From assembly GCF_002964975.1 (NCBI RefSeq), contig NZ_PSZM01000037.1:43091-107090 (forward strand): a stretch of 64,000 bases of DNA, written 5' to 3'. The position numbers and the translations under genes are program-made. Positions 35,246 through 44,356 of this stretch are shown here, one piece after another; the first letter of the stretch is position 1, and each line of letters opens with the position of its first letter. This stretch comes from Apibacter adventoris (GTDB lineage Bacteria > Bacteroidota > Bacteroidia > Flavobacteriales > Weeksellaceae). The notes under the pieces were generated by a model. The model searched no databases. It saw only the letters and a list, made by a program, of their open reading frames with translations, and was not told where the DNA came from.

Positions 35246-35809
35246 TTGAGCGAGAAAATTATTATAGGAATAGATCCGGGAACTCAAGTTATGGGGTTTG
35301 GAATTATCAGCATAGTTAATAGGAAAATAAAACTGCTATGTATTGATGAATTAATTCTGAAAAAAATTGATTCACATGCACTGAAACTCAAAAAGATTTT
35401 TGAAAAAACACTTTCACTTATAGATGAATATAAACCAGATGAGTTAGCTATAGAAGAACCATTTTATGGAAAAAACGTGCAATCAATGCTTAAATTAGGA
35501 AGAGCTCAAGGTGTAGCTATGGCAGCAGGTTTATTAAGAGAAATACCTATTACCGAATATTTGCCAAAAAAAGTTAAAATGTCAATCACAGGTAATGGTA
35601 ATGCCTCAAAAGAACAGGTATCGGGAATGCTTAAAACTTTATTAAATTTAAAAGAATTTCCTACTCGTTATTTAGATGCTTCCGACGGATTAGCTTTAGC
35701 TGTTTGTCATTATTTAAATAGTAAAAATAATCTTTCTTCACAAACTGCATCAAATTCTTACTCAGGGTGGAATGCTTTTGTTAAAAATAACCCAAACAGA
35801 ATAAAATAG
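35246..35809 (+). CDS. ruvC: Holliday-junction resolvase RuvC
   Basis: 187 residues. It starts with TTG immediately after the pyrEF stop; no ATG exists before the first catalytic motif I-G-I-D-P-G-T. The acidic residues continue in A-I-E-E-P-F-Y-G and the C-terminal D-A-S-D-G-L-A-L-A. It cuts Holliday junctions with RuvAB. The zero-base gap and weak start suggest coupling to pyrEF translation. Confidence 0.93.
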   Translation: MSEKIIIGIDPGTQVMGFGIISIVNRKIKLLCIDELILKKIDSHALKLKKIFEKTLSLIDEYKPDELAIEEPFYGKNVQSMLKLGRAQGVAMAAGLLREIPITEYLPKKVKMSITGNGNASKEQVSGMLKTLLNLKEFPTRYLDASDGLALAVCHYLNSKNNLSSQTASNSYSGWNAFVKNNPNRIK

Positions 35810-35839
35810 ATTTTCTTTATAAAAGGTTTTTTTGTTATA

Positions 35840-36601
35840 ATGAAAATGTTTTTAACTAAATATTTACTTGAAACTCAGTTATGGGTTTCTGGAATGATTA
35901 CTTGTTTGAGTTTATTTTTTGGTATTTTATTTAGTTCTGTTGACCATTACAGACTTGAAATAGTTTTCTTTTCCACTTTAGCAGGATATAACTATATGCA
36001 TTTTCATAAGTATTGGCTAAAATATTCAAAAAAAATACTAAATCTTATAATCTTTATTTCCAGCCTATTAATTTTATTTTTTTTGATATTTTTAGAAAAT
36101 GATATTTCACTTATAGTAAAATTATTATTTTTAAGCATATGGGTAGTTCTTTATAACTCATATTTTATTTTTTTAAAAATAAGAAATATCTCCCTATTTA
36201 AAATTATTCTTATTGCTACAATCTGGTCTTGCGTTATTTTTTATATAGGGAATAATATAATTCCTTCTTATTCATTATTTATAAGTGTTTTATTATATAT
36301 TATTGGAATTACAATTCCTTTTGATATAGTTGATGCTAATAGAGATACAATACAAACTATTCCTAAAATGGTAGGTGTGAATTTTAGTAAATTTATTTCA
36401 ATTTTGTGTTTTAATATTTCTTTTTTACTGTTTTATAATAATTTTTCACAAAAGCCAGATTATAGTATAGCATGGGGTATAACAAATTTATTTGCAGCTT
36501 TATTGGTACTATTTATACCTCAAAAAAACTCTTATTTTTATACTAGATTTTGGATAGAATTATCTTCTTCTATACCAATTATTATCTATTATTTTATATA
36601 A
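35840..36601 (+). CDS. Polytopic membrane protein, UbiA-prenyltransferase-like
   Basis: 253 residues with about eight hydrophobic segments. The F-D-I-V-D-A-N-R-D motif near residue 162 resembles the second Asp-rich motif (D-x3-D) of UbiA enzymes, and N-Y-M-H-F-H-K-Y near residue 50 occupies the place of the first motif but lacks its Asp residues. It therefore looks like a divergent, possibly inactive UbiA relative. The substrate is unknown. It follows ruvC by 30 bases. Confidence 0.6.
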   Translation: MKMFLTKYLLETQLWVSGMITCLSLFFGILFSSVDHYRLEIVFFSTLAGYNYMHFHKYWLKYSKKILNLIIFISSLLILFFLIFLENDISLIVKLLFLSIWVVLYNSYFIFLKIRNISLFKIILIATIWSCVIFYIGNNIIPSYSLFISVLLYIIGITIPFDIVDANRDTIQTIPKMVGVNFSKFISILCFNISFLLFYNNFSQKPDYSIAWGITNLFAALLVLFIPQKNSYFYTRFWIELSSSIPIIIYYFI

Positions 36602-36606
36602 AAATA

Positions 36607-36628
36607 AGGGTAGCTTTAGCTACCCTTA
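36607..36628 (-). terminator. Terminator of the DUF4293 gene
   Basis: A 9-bp stem (AAGGGTAGC / GCTACCCTT) with a 4-base loop; the T-rich tail is on the minus strand, so it mainly ends the leftward transcript. It may also act weakly on the rightward genes. Confidence 0.75.
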
Positions 36629-36653
36629 CACACTCATAAAGTTGTAATGAGTT

Positions 36654-37034
36654 CTAACGGAATCTATCTACAGATTTTATAAGTTTTTCGTCCTTATTGA
36701 TGTACTTATTTGCCATGGCAAGCAGAATAATCAGCAAAACCGGAACAATTAACTCAACCCCTTTCTTAGGGGACAAATCCCCTCCAGGAGTTATTAGTAG
36801 ATAATAAACCATAAAACCAATTAACAATAAGTTGATAATTATATTTAAATAATTAATATTCTTTTGTGCAGATCTATTTTTAAAACAAAAAATAGAAATA
36901 AAAGCTAGTATTGCTACTACTAATAAAAGTATCATATCAATTCTTTCATTAGGAATAAAATCGGTTATTAATCCGCAAATTATGCCAATAATACCAGTCA
37001 ATGTAAGATATAAACTTTGTATTCTTTGAATCAA
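36654..37034 (-). CDS. DUF4293-family membrane protein
   Basis: 126 residues with four membrane segments. The N-terminal M-I-Q-R-I-Q-S-L-Y-L is the conserved start of DUF4293, a Bacteroidota family of unknown function often encoded next to rho, as here (divergent, 177 bases apart). A minus-strand TACTTTTG at 37052-37059 is a likely -7 element. Confidence 0.85.
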   Translation of the reverse strand: MIQRIQSLYLTLTGIIGIICGLITDFIPNERIDMILLLVVAILAFISIFCFKNRSAQKNINYLNIIINLLLIGFMVYYLLITPGGDLSPKKGVELIVPVLLIILLAMANKYINKDEKLIKSVDRFR

Positions 37035-37211
37035 AACTTTTTTTTAAAAAGCAAAAGTAAAAAAAATTAGTGTTTTAATAAAATATTTTGTAATATTGCC
37101 CAATTAAATCTACTGTGATTAGGATATTATTTTATATAGTTCTACTTTTTTTAAAATCTCTATAAAAAATATTTAAAATCAAATTATTAAAATTATTTAC
37201 GGACATAAATT

Positions 37212-38849
37212 ATGCTTGAAGAACAGAAGCTTAAATCAATGAGAGTTGCTGAATTGCAAGTCATTGCTGATCAATTAAAAATTAAAAGTTCGGGGTTAAA
37301 AAAATCAGAGTTAATAGATGCCATATTATCCGGTCAAATTAAAAATAAAGATAAAAAGGAATTAGAAGAAGTTCCTGAAAAAGCAGAAACTTTAATTGTT
37401 GCAAAACAACCTAGAAAAAGAATACCTTCAAATAGTCAAAGAAACACACTGTTTTCACAAGGAAAAAAAGATTCTGAATCCATAAAAGATGAAGATAACT
37501 TTGAGATAGATATGGTTGACGATACAGCTAAAGAGGGTTTTGTATACAGAAAGCCCCAGGTGATTCTACAAAAAAGTGCAGATAGTACACATTTTCAAAA
37601 ACCCCGAGAGGATAAAAAAAATAATTTTGAAGACAGTGATGAAAAAGGGAATTTTCAAAAACTAAGAGACAATAATTTTAAAAATAATTACAAACAGGGA
37701 AATGTAAATAAATACAAATCGTCTGATTATGAATTTGAAGGTATTATAATTACTGAGGGAGTGCTAGAAATAACCCAGGAAGGTTATGGATTTTTGCGAT
37801 CTTCAGATTTTAATTATCTTTCTTCCCCGGATGATGTATATGTTTCTCTTTCTCAAATAAAACTTTTCGGATTAAAAACAGGAGATACTGTTACCGGAGA
37901 AGTTCGACCTCCTAAAGAAGGAGAAAAGTTTTTTCCTTTAGTTAAAATTAAAGAAATTAACGGTAGGGAGCCCTCTTTTGTTAGAGATAGAGTTTCTTTT
38001 GAACATTTAACTCCTTTATTTCCGGAAGAAAAATTTAAGTTAGCAGGAACAGGAGCAACTCTTTCAACAAGAGTAGTAGATTTATTTTCTCCAATAGGAA
38101 AAGGTCAGAGAGGAATGATCGTAGCCCAACCTAAAACAGGGAAAACACTTTTATTAAAAGACATAGCAAATGTAATTTCTATAAATCATCCGGAAGTTTA
38201 TATGATTGTTTTATTAATTGATGAACGCCCGGAAGAAGTAACCGATATGCAAAGAAGTGTAAAAGGAGAAGTAATAGCTTCAACTTTTGATGAATCTGCC
38301 GAAAAACATGTGAAAGTTGCCAATATAGTATTATCAAAAGCACAGCGAATGGTAGAATGCGGACATGATGTGGTCATATTGTTAGATTCTATTACTCGAT
38401 TAGCGCGAGCATACAATACTGTTTCTCCAGCATCAGGAAAAGTTCTTTCTGGAGGAGTAGATGCCAATGCACTACATAAACCGAAACGTTTTTTTGGAGC
38501 AGCAAGAAATATAGAAGGAGGAGGATCATTAACCATTATAGCAACTGCTTTAATTGATACAGGATCTAAAATGGATGAAGTGATATTTGAAGAATTTAAA
38601 GGTACAGGAAATATGGAACTACAATTAGATAGGAAAATTGCTAATAAACGTATTTATCCTGCTATTGATCTTGTTTCTTCTTCCACCCGTAGAGATGATT
38701 TACTATTAGATGCAGTAACCCAACAAAGAATGTGGATACTTAGAAACCATTTAGCTGATATGAATCCGTTGGAAGCTATGGAATTTTTGAAAGGCAGACT
38801 TGACAGGACTATTTCAAATGAAGAATTTCTTCTTACTATGAATAAATAG
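37212..38849 (+). CDS. rho: Transcription termination factor Rho
   Basis: 545 residues. The N-terminal SAP-like Rho-N domain (about 5-40: [11 protein letters not shown]) is followed by a long, charged, low-complexity insert rich in Asn, Lys and Asp (about 55-175), then the RNA-binding cold-shock domain (G-Y-G-F-L-R-S near 195) and the RecA-like ATPase with [10 protein letters not shown] near 308 and [14 protein letters not shown] near 390. The insert is common in Bacteroidota Rho. It is an RNA-dependent hexameric helicase. Confidence 0.95.
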   Translation: MLEEQKLKSMRVAELQVIADQLKIKSSGLKKSELIDAILSGQIKNKDKKELEEVPEKAETLIVAKQPRKRIPSNSQRNTLFSQGKKDSESIKDEDNFEIDMVDDTAKEGFVYRKPQVILQKSADSTHFQKPREDKKNNFEDSDEKGNFQKLRDNNFKNNYKQGNVNKYKSSDYEFEGIIITEGVLEITQEGYGFLRSSDFNYLSSPDDVYVSLSQIKLFGLKTGDTVTGEVRPPKEGEKFFPLVKIKEINGREPSFVRDRVSFEHLTPLFPEEKFKLAGTGATLSTRVVDLFSPIGKGQRGMIVAQPKTGKTLLLKDIANVISINHPEVYMIVLLIDERPEEVTDMQRSVKGEVIASTFDESAEKHVKVANIVLSKAQRMVECGHDVVILLDSITRLARAYNTVSPASGKVLSGGVDANALHKPKRFFGAARNIEGGGSLTIIATALIDTGSKMDEVIFEEFKGTGNMELQLDRKIANKRIYPAIDLVSSSTRRDDLLLDAVTQQRMWILRNHLADMNPLEAMEFLKGRLDRTISNEEFLLTMNK

Positions 38850-38886
38850 GGATTGAATTTAATCAACATAAATCTATTTTTTTAAT

Positions 38887-38919
38887 AAAAAAGCTAATCG
38901 ATAACAATTAGCTTTTTTT
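38887..38919 (+). terminator. Terminator after rho
   Basis: Stem AAAAAAGCTAAT with ATTAGCTTTTTT around an 8-base loop, ending in seven T. It serves rho and possibly the convergent gene too. Confidence 0.8.
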
Positions 38920-38946
38920 ATTTTTTGATGTTGAAAAAGAAGTGGG

Positions 38947-39522
38947 TTATTTCATATATCTGGAACGACTTCTCATATTTGGATTAATCATATTACTTCG
39001 TGAAACATTTACTTTTTTCATTTGCTCTTTCATCATCTTTATTTGATCTCCCAACATATTAGAAGTATCTAATTTTTTTGCTTCATTTAACAATCGTTCC
39101 GCTTCATTTTTATTCCCTCTCATCATAGTACCAGAAGCTATAGTTAAGGTAGCAAGAGCACGGTCATGTTTAAAACTTAATCCGTAGTCTAATGCAGTTC
39201 TCATATAAGATTCGGCTTTAGATGGATTATCCTGTGCTTCAGTAATTCCCATAAGATAATTATAATACCCCATTTGCTTTCTTACTAATTGAGATTTAGG
39301 ATTTGTAATTTTATTTAACCATTTTCGAGCCTCTGAAAGGTTTTGTTTTCTTAATTTCCAAAATGCTAACAAGATGTATTCATTTCTGAAAAATAAAAGG
39401 ATAGGAATTAATGATAAAATTACAATTAAAATTCCTAAACCAATTTGACGATTAAACATGAAATAAATTCCGGCAGCAATAATTAATGCAGCAATAATAA
39501 GTTTTATATATTTATTATTCAT
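38947..39522 (-). CDS. Membrane protein with TPR-like repeats
   Basis: 191 residues from the ATG at 39522; the longer frame from 39543 begins upstream of a TACCTTTG promoter element (39541-39548) and is unlikely. Two membrane segments (about 5-40) are followed by a soluble helical region (about 50-165) with TPR-like pairs such as E-A-R-K-W-L-N-K-I and N-E-A-E-R-L-L-N-E-A-K-K-L. The basic tail ends R-S-R-S-R-Y-M-K. Function is unknown. Confidence 0.75.
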   Translation of the reverse strand: MNNKYIKLIIAALIIAAGIYFMFNRQIGLGILIVILSLIPILLFFRNEYILLAFWKLRKQNLSEARKWLNKITNPKSQLVRKQMGYYNYLMGITEAQDNPSKAESYMRTALDYGLSFKHDRALATLTIASGTMMRGNKNEAERLLNEAKKLDTSNMLGDQIKMMKEQMKKVNVSRSNMINPNMRSRSRYMK

Positions 39523-39540
39523 TATATAGACAAGTTTTGG

Positions 39541-39548
39541 CAAAGGTA
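39541..39548 (-). promoter_or_regulatory. Promoter -7 element of the TPR membrane gene
   Basis: TACCTTTG on the minus strand, about 19 bases upstream of the chosen start. Confidence 0.5.
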
Positions 39549-39584
39549 AGAAATATAGAATGAAATGAAGAACATATTATTTTT

Positions 39585-40133
39585 TCAAATGATACTAATA
39601 TAAGCTGCCATCATATCTAAAAGCAATTTTATAAATCCTGTATTTTTAGTATAATAATAATTTTGGTTGTAAGCTAGAGTATCTTTACTATTAAATCGGA
39701 TAATGGTAGTAAAATTATTATTTTTCAATTTCGAAAAACATAAATCGAACCCAAGTAAATCTTTAAAATTAGAATAGTTATAAATATTGAGTTTAGAGAT
39801 AGGATAACAACTATCAGCCCCTTTATTTTTTAAAAAGTAAATAGGAGTGTTTTATATATCTCTAATCAAATTTATCTAAATGGTCTAAAAAATAATATTG
39901 ATTGGTTTTTTAAATAAAGTATATTTTGTTATTTGTTGAGAATTAAAAATTTTATAAATAAAATTAGTGTCTTTATGGTAATCTATTTTTATTTTCTGGG
40001 GTTTATAAAGAAATGATGATTGGATATTAAGGTTATTTTCTAGGTATAAAGTGTTCTTTTCTTTGCTTGAATGACATGAAATTACTAAAAATAGCAAAGT
40101 ATATAACAAAAAAATATTTCTAAAAAAGAACAT
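39585..40133 (-). pseudogene. Broken lipoprotein gene
   Basis: A leftward frame starts with a lipoprotein signal (M-F-F-F-R-N-I-F-L-L...V-I-S-C-H) and runs to K-K-P-I-N-I-I-F before a TAG at 39885. The same frame then has two more stops within 36 bases and reopens, reading N-T-P-I-Y-F-L-K-N-K-G-A-D-S-C-Y-P and F-T-T-I-I-R-F-N-S-K-D-T-L-A-Y-N-Q down to a final TGA at 39585-39587. The second part has clear coding character but no start codon. A neighbouring frame supplies D-H-L-D-K-F-D across the stops, so two compensating frameshifts are likely. It overlaps nothing once the inner ATG is used, and lies just after era. The family is unknown. Confidence 0.65.
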
Positions 40134-40137
40134 ATAT

Positions 40138-41025
40138 TTATTTTGAATAACCAAATTTTTTTAAATCTTGCTCATTCGATCTCCAGTCTTTTTTTACTTT
40201 AACAAAAAGATTTAAATAAATTTTTTTATTGAAAAAATTTTCTAAATCTATACGTGCTTGAGTTCCTACTTTTTTAATTTTTTCTCCTTTATGACCTATA
40301 ATTATTCCTTTTTGAGTGTTCCTTTCTACATAAATAATTGATTCTATACGGATTATGTTTTCTTCATCTTTAAAAGATTCTGTTACCACTTCAACAGAAT
40401 AAGGGATTTCCTTTTGATAATTAAGTAATATTTTTTCTCTTATAGTTTCATTTACAAAAAAACGTTCAGAAAGTGTTGTAAATAATTCCTTATCATAATA
40501 CGCAGGAGCCTCAGGTAACAATTCTTTTATCTTAGGGAGAATAAGTTCAGTATTAAGTTTGTAAAGAGCAGAAATAGGTAGTATTTCTGCTTTAGGTAAA
40601 AGGGAATGCCAAAAATCTACTCCTTTAGTAATGGAATGGGTTTCTTGGGATTTATCTATTTTATTAATCAGAACTAAAACAGGAATTTTAACTGCATTTA
40701 ATTTTTTTATTAAATATTCAGACAAGTATTTTTCTTCACCAAATTCTGTAATATAAATAATGATATCTGCATCTTGAAAAGCTTCTTTAACGAAATCATT
40801 CATTTTTGAATGTAATTCATAAATTGGTTTCATAATGATACCCGGAGTATCTGAAAAAACAATTTGTGTATCTTCATCACTCCAAATTCCAAAAATTCTA
40901 TGTCGAGTAGTTTGGGCTTTTGAGGTTACAATAGATAATTTTTCACCCATCAACTCATTCATTAAAGTTGATTTACCTACGTTAGGTTTTCCTACTAAAT
41001 TGACGAAACCGGATTTATGAGCCAT
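40138..41025 (-). CDS. era: GTPase Era
   Basis: 295 residues. GTP-binding motifs: G1 G-K-P-N-V-G-K-S-T near residue 11, G3 S-D-T-P-G near 58 and G4 N-K-I-D near 120. The C-terminal KH domain carries G-I-I-I-G-H-K-G-E-K-I-K near 240. It binds the 3' end of 16S rRNA and matures the 30S subunit. The gene is complete. Confidence 0.95.
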   Translation of the reverse strand: MAHKSGFVNLVGKPNVGKSTLMNELMGEKLSIVTSKAQTTRHRIFGIWSDEDTQIVFSDTPGIIMKPIYELHSKMNDFVKEAFQDADIIIYITEFGEEKYLSEYLIKKLNAVKIPVLVLINKIDKSQETHSITKGVDFWHSLLPKAEILPISALYKLNTELILPKIKELLPEAPAYYDKELFTTLSERFFVNETIREKILLNYQKEIPYSVEVVTESFKDEENIIRIESIIYVERNTQKGIIIGHKGEKIKKVGTQARIDLENFFNKKIYLNLFVKVKKDWRSNEQDLKKFGYSK

Positions 41026-41049
41026 AAATTAAATAGTAATGATTAATGG

Positions 41050-41955
41050 TTATTTAGAACGATATTTTTTATTCAGAGCTTGTAATATTGCCCAGGTTTC
41101 AGCATCTACTATACCATCGGCTTTTTCTGGTCTGAAATGCCATTGAAAAGCACGTACAATATCTTTTGTATTTTTATCCCATTCGCCGGTGTTGTCTATT
41201 TTATAACCGTATTTTTGTAATCCTTTTTGAAATTCAAGAGCTGAATTATAAGGATAGGTATCATAAATAAATTTTTCTAAGAAAAGTTCTTTGTCGGCAT
41301 CATTATACCAAGCCCCAATATTATATTGAGTATATAAAGTTTTCCACGGGAATAAAGGCCCTGGATCTTGTTTTCTTAAAGGAGCAATATCTGAATGGCC
41401 TACTACATAGGTAGGATCTATATCATAACGGCTGATAATATTTTGAGCCAAGGCTGCTATTTTTTTGATTTGGAAATCATAGTACGGTTGAAATATCAAA
41501 GAATCTCCAACTTTTACATAGCCTTTATTTACTATTTCAATGCCTATGGAAGTATCGTTCAGATTTTCTCTTCCATTCCAGGCGCTATAACCGGCATGAT
41601 AGGAACGTTTATCTTCACTTACCAATAATTGTATTGTATCATTAGGAGTATCAGGAATTAAGTAATGTGCACTCACATTCTTTTTAGTTAGTATTTTTAT
41701 AGAGGTAGGATAGTCAGATACTGTATAATGAAGTACTAAGAATTTAATTCTATCATCATAAGCCTGGGAAGGAAAGTATTCCTTGGAAATCACATAATTA
41801 GGTAATTTAGCTTCAGTAATTACATGGTATTTAGGGTTTATATCGGTTACATACACTGTGTCATGTATAACTTTAGTCTGAACCATAATTTTTTTAGATG
41901 ATCCACAACTGGTCAAAAATATACAGATAAGAGATAAAAATAATATGTGTTTCAT
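41050..41955 (-). CDS. N-acetylmuramoyl-L-alanine amidase lipoprotein (Amidase_2 + PG-binding)
   Basis: 301 residues. Signal with Cys near 17 (I-F-L-T-S-C-G). The Amidase_2 zinc ligands are in L-V-L-H-Y-T-V near residue 74 and V-V-G-H-S-D-I-A near 187, with the K-Q-D-P-G-P-L-F-P-W motif after it. A peptidoglycan-binding domain fills the C-terminus (about 235-298: F-Q-K-G-L-Q-K-Y-G-Y, D-G-I-V-D-A-E-T-W). It cleaves the amide bond between MurNAc and the stem peptide, in AmiD-like fashion. A TACCTTTG element (41974-41981, minus) is its likely promoter. Confidence 0.92.
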   Translation of the reverse strand: MKHILFLSLICIFLTSCGSSKKIMVQTKVIHDTVYVTDINPKYHVITEAKLPNYVISKEYFPSQAYDDRIKFLVLHYTVSDYPTSIKILTKKNVSAHYLIPDTPNDTIQLLVSEDKRSYHAGYSAWNGRENLNDTSIGIEIVNKGYVKVGDSLIFQPYYDFQIKKIAALAQNIISRYDIDPTYVVGHSDIAPLRKQDPGPLFPWKTLYTQYNIGAWYNDADKELFLEKFIYDTYPYNSALEFQKGLQKYGYKIDNTGEWDKNTKDIVRAFQWHFRPEKADGIVDAETWAILQALNKKYRSK

Positions 41956-42025
41956 ATACTGGAATTAACCGTACAAAGGTATAAAACGAATAAACAAAAA
42001 TAAGTTAAAAAATTTATAAAAATAC

Positions 42026-42056
42026 TTGCATAAATAAAAACTTACTGCTACTTTTG
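42026..42056 (+). promoter_or_regulatory. Promoter of the Ser-Pro-Arg tRNA operon
   Basis: TTG (42026-42028), a 20-base spacer and TACTTTTG (42049-42056): a full match to the Bacteroidota consensus, 33 bases before the first tRNA. Confidence 0.85.
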
Positions 42057-42088
42057 CACTCCAATTTGTCAACAATAGTAACAAATTA

Positions 42089-42173
42089 GGAGAGTTGCCG
42101 GAGTGGTTAACGGAGCAGTTTGCTAAACTGTCGACGGGAAACCGTCGCGTGGGTTCGAATCCCACACTCTCCG
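42089..42173 (+). tRNA. tRNA-Ser (GCT)
   Basis: 85 bases. The acceptor stem GGAGAGT pairs with ACTCTCC, with discriminator G. The anticodon loop TTGCTAA gives GCT. The long variable arm (GACGGGAAACCGTC) is typical of tRNA-Ser, and the T arm contains GGTTCGAATCC. No CCA is encoded. Confidence 0.97.
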
Positions 42174-42209
42174 CAGCGTGAAGTTAAATCTAGATCATTA
42201 AGAAATTTA

Positions 42210-42282
<73 letters not shown>

Positions 42283-42303
42283 CTTAATAGAATCCGAAAG
42301 GAG

Positions 42304-42377
42304 GGTCGCGTAGCTCAGCTGGATAGAGCATCTGCCTTCTAAGCAGACGGTCAAAGGTTCGAATCCTTTCGCGATCA
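42304..42377 (+). tRNA. tRNA-Arg (TCT), attachment site of the integrative element
   Basis: 74 bases. GGTCGCG pairs with CGCGATC (one G-T), discriminator A; anticodon loop CTTCTAA gives TCT. The 3' part from 42347 is repeated at 46841, so the present 3' end was supplied by the inserted element, leaving the tRNA intact. Confidence 0.97.
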
Positions 42378-42380
42378 CAA
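42347..42380 (+). repeat. attL: left copy of a 34-bp direct repeat (tRNA-Arg 3' end)
   Basis: Covers the end of the anticodon stem, the T arm and the acceptor 3' strand of tRNA-Arg plus three bases. It is identical to 46841-46874, and the flanking bases differ on both sides. Confidence 0.93.
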
Positions 42381-42413
42381 TCTTTAAGAGTAACTCACTC
42401 GAAAAAATATTAT

Positions 42414-42449
42414 AAAACCTCTGTAAATAATATTTATAGAGGTTTTTTT
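42414..42449 (+). terminator. Terminator of the tRNA operon (element-borne copy)
   Basis: Imperfect stem CCTCTGTAAAT / ATTTATAGAGG followed by seven T, 37 bases after tRNA-Arg. A similar hairpin follows attR, so this one arrived with the element. Confidence 0.8.
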
Positions 42450-42505
42450 ATTTATAAAGGCAAAATACAATTCGTCACTTTTAGTCAAAAATCACTAAAT
42501 TTATT

Positions 42506-42523
42506 CCCCCTATAGCGTCCCCC
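42506..42523 (+). promoter_or_regulatory. Putative integrase arm-type site, left
   Basis: CCCCTATAGCGTCCCCC is unusually C-rich for this AT-rich DNA and is echoed as CCCCTATACGTACCCC near the right end (46781). A pair of such sites near both ends of an integrative element suggests recombinase arm binding. The rest of 42450-42740 shows no gene. Confidence 0.45.
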
Positions 42524-42740
42524 TTTGTTATCTAACTATAAATTGTAGAAAACCTATTGATTAGGGTTATTTACTATTAATTATTATTTCCCTTGTTTTT
42601 TTAAAGTTTGATAATTTAGGTTAATGTTCATTTAATCAATGAATTGATTTGATGTTTGCTGTCAAAATTCGCATTTAGCTAATGATAATTATGTCTTGGA
42701 GCTATTATATAATAGATGTAACCAATAAAATGGGATTAAT

Positions 42741-43889
42741 ATGGTAAACAAATTTAATTTTTCTGTATTTGCAATTATCCGTACAGATAAGATGAAACAA
42801 AATTGAAAATGCCCAATGTAATTACAAATTACATTAAATGGAAATCGTCTAAAACTTCCTTTAAGTATTTCTGAAGGGGTTAATAATAGGGATGGAGTAA
42901 AAAAGAGATTTAAAGGGAAAGGGTATCTTAGTTTAAATAATAGGCTGGATAGAGAGGAACAAAATGTAAAGGGTTTTATTAATTAGTTTATTTTAGGAGG
43001 AAAGCCTATAATTCTGGATAAAATTAAGACTTATTTTAGGAAAGAAAACTCTAAAGATTTTTATACTTTTTTTGAGAATACATTTTGCCCTAGAAAATTT
43101 TCTGATATTACTGAAGGGACTCAGTACCATTATAGGCTTTTGGGTAAAATACTGAAAGAAATCAGACCTAATTTACATTTATATGACATTGATTTAAATT
43201 TTATTCAGAAATTTGACTGCTACCTAAAAGAGAAAAGGGAAACAGGAATCGGGGGAGTTTGGAATAAATATAAAAATCTGAAGACCGTAATTATTTTTGC
43301 AAAAAAATTAAAATTTATTGATTCTAATCCTTATGACGATTTAAAGTATGTAAATCCTAAAAATAAGACCCATTTTCTTACTCAACAGCAAGTAGAAAGA
43401 ATTAAAAATCTGGAATTAAATGATAGTTTAGGATTAACAAGAGATAAATTTTTACTTGCTTGTTATACTGGTCTAAGGTTTTCTGATGTAAATAGAATAA
43501 CGAGAAAAAATTGGGGTAGTAGAATGCTTTCTGTTGAAATGCAAAAAACTAAAGAAATAGTTAACATTCCCTTATCTAAAAACTCTCTTAAAATAACCTT
43601 GAAATACCAAAGATTTAAAAAGAAAGATGAACCAATTTTTAGAAATGTATCTAACCAAAATGTAAATAAAATGTTGAAAGAAATAGCTGAGATGGCAGAG
43701 GTAGACCCGAAATTATCTTTTCATTGGTCTCGTCATACCTTCGGCTCTTTATTAGGGCAGCATAATGTAAATGCTTTTCTGATTATGAAGTTAATGGGGC
43801 ATAAGAATGTCAATCAATCTTTGATTTATGTAAATTCTAATAAAGCCATGATGAAGGATATTATAAAAAGTATTGTCAACAAGGGGTGA
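42741..43889 (+). pseudogene. Tyrosine recombinase/integrase with three in-frame stop codons
   Basis: One continuous frame of 382 codons from ATG 42741 to TGA. It is interrupted by TGA (42804-42806), TAA (42819-42821) and TAG (42984-42986), with no frameshift. Read through, it is a typical Bacteroidota integrase: N-terminal arm-binding domain (I-R-T-D-K near 14, N-G-N-R-L-K-L-P-L near 33, G-Y-L-S-L-N-N-R-L-D near 62), SAM-like core-binding domain, and a catalytic domain with R in T-G-L-R-F-S-D-V, H-x-x-R in H-W-S-R-H-T-F, the G-H-K-N pair and Tyr in S-L-I-Y-V. A 249-residue frame from TTG 43140 could still give a protein lacking the arm domain. The sites are intact but the start region is dead. 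Confidence 0.88.
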
Positions 43890-44052
43890 TTTGTAAGGAA
43901 AGAAAAAATCTAGTCCATAAGTTGTTTTGTCATGTTTTTCTTTATGGCAATTAAACTCAATATTTCGAGGAGCTTCTCCCCATCCGATTAATTTGAGAAA
44001 ATTATCTACTGTTTTTTCCCAAATTCTCCAATAATTTTGGATTTTCCCCCAT
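43890..44052 (-). pseudogene. 5' remnant of an unknown gene, antisense next to the integrase end
   Basis: On the minus strand one frame reads Q-N-Y-W-R-I-W-E-K-T-V-D-N-F-L-K-L-I, then G-W-G-E-A-P-R-N-I-E-F-N and T-Y-G-L-D-F-F-F-P-Y-K-S-P-L-V-D, clearly coding in character. A GGGGG run just after an ATG (44050-44052) puts that ATG one base out of frame, and the reading frame runs off into antisense integrase sequence at about 43890. The piece looks like the first 50 codons of a gene cut by recombination at the integrase 3' end. I do not recognise the family. Confidence 0.5.
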
Positions 44053-44356
44053 TTTTTCTATAGATTAGAATTAGTTTACATTAATCAAAGATAAAAAACA
44101 AAAAATATAATTTCTTAATTTATATAAGTTTTTTATATTATGAAATGGGGAATTGACTTAATCCTATTCTAAATAATATTTTTAAGTGGTTTTATGGACT
44201 TATTTTACGTTTAAGTAGAAAAATTAATCAGGCTGATACTAGAGGTATATTAAACCGATTTTTTTAAGATTAATAAGATATATTTTTTCGGAATACCTGT
44301 AAAAATAAATGAGGCAAGTAATTTAAAATTTAAGCTAAATACTATACTAATGTGAA
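44053..44356. other. Non-coding or decayed stretch inside the element
   Basis: 304 bases between the remnant and the cargo operon. A plus-strand frame from 44140 has several stops but reads F-F-G-I-P-V-K-I-N-E-A-S near 44290, possibly another decayed gene. Nothing firm can be assigned. Confidence 0.35.

Noticed and set aside
41965..42165. Leftward 66-residue open frame
   Set aside because: It covers the tRNA-Ser gene and the tRNA promoter; the sequence is a tRNA artefact.
42741..43139. Recoding of stop codons in the integrase
   Set aside because: Three different stop codons occur, and neighbouring genes use all three as normal stops, so reassignment is not plausible.
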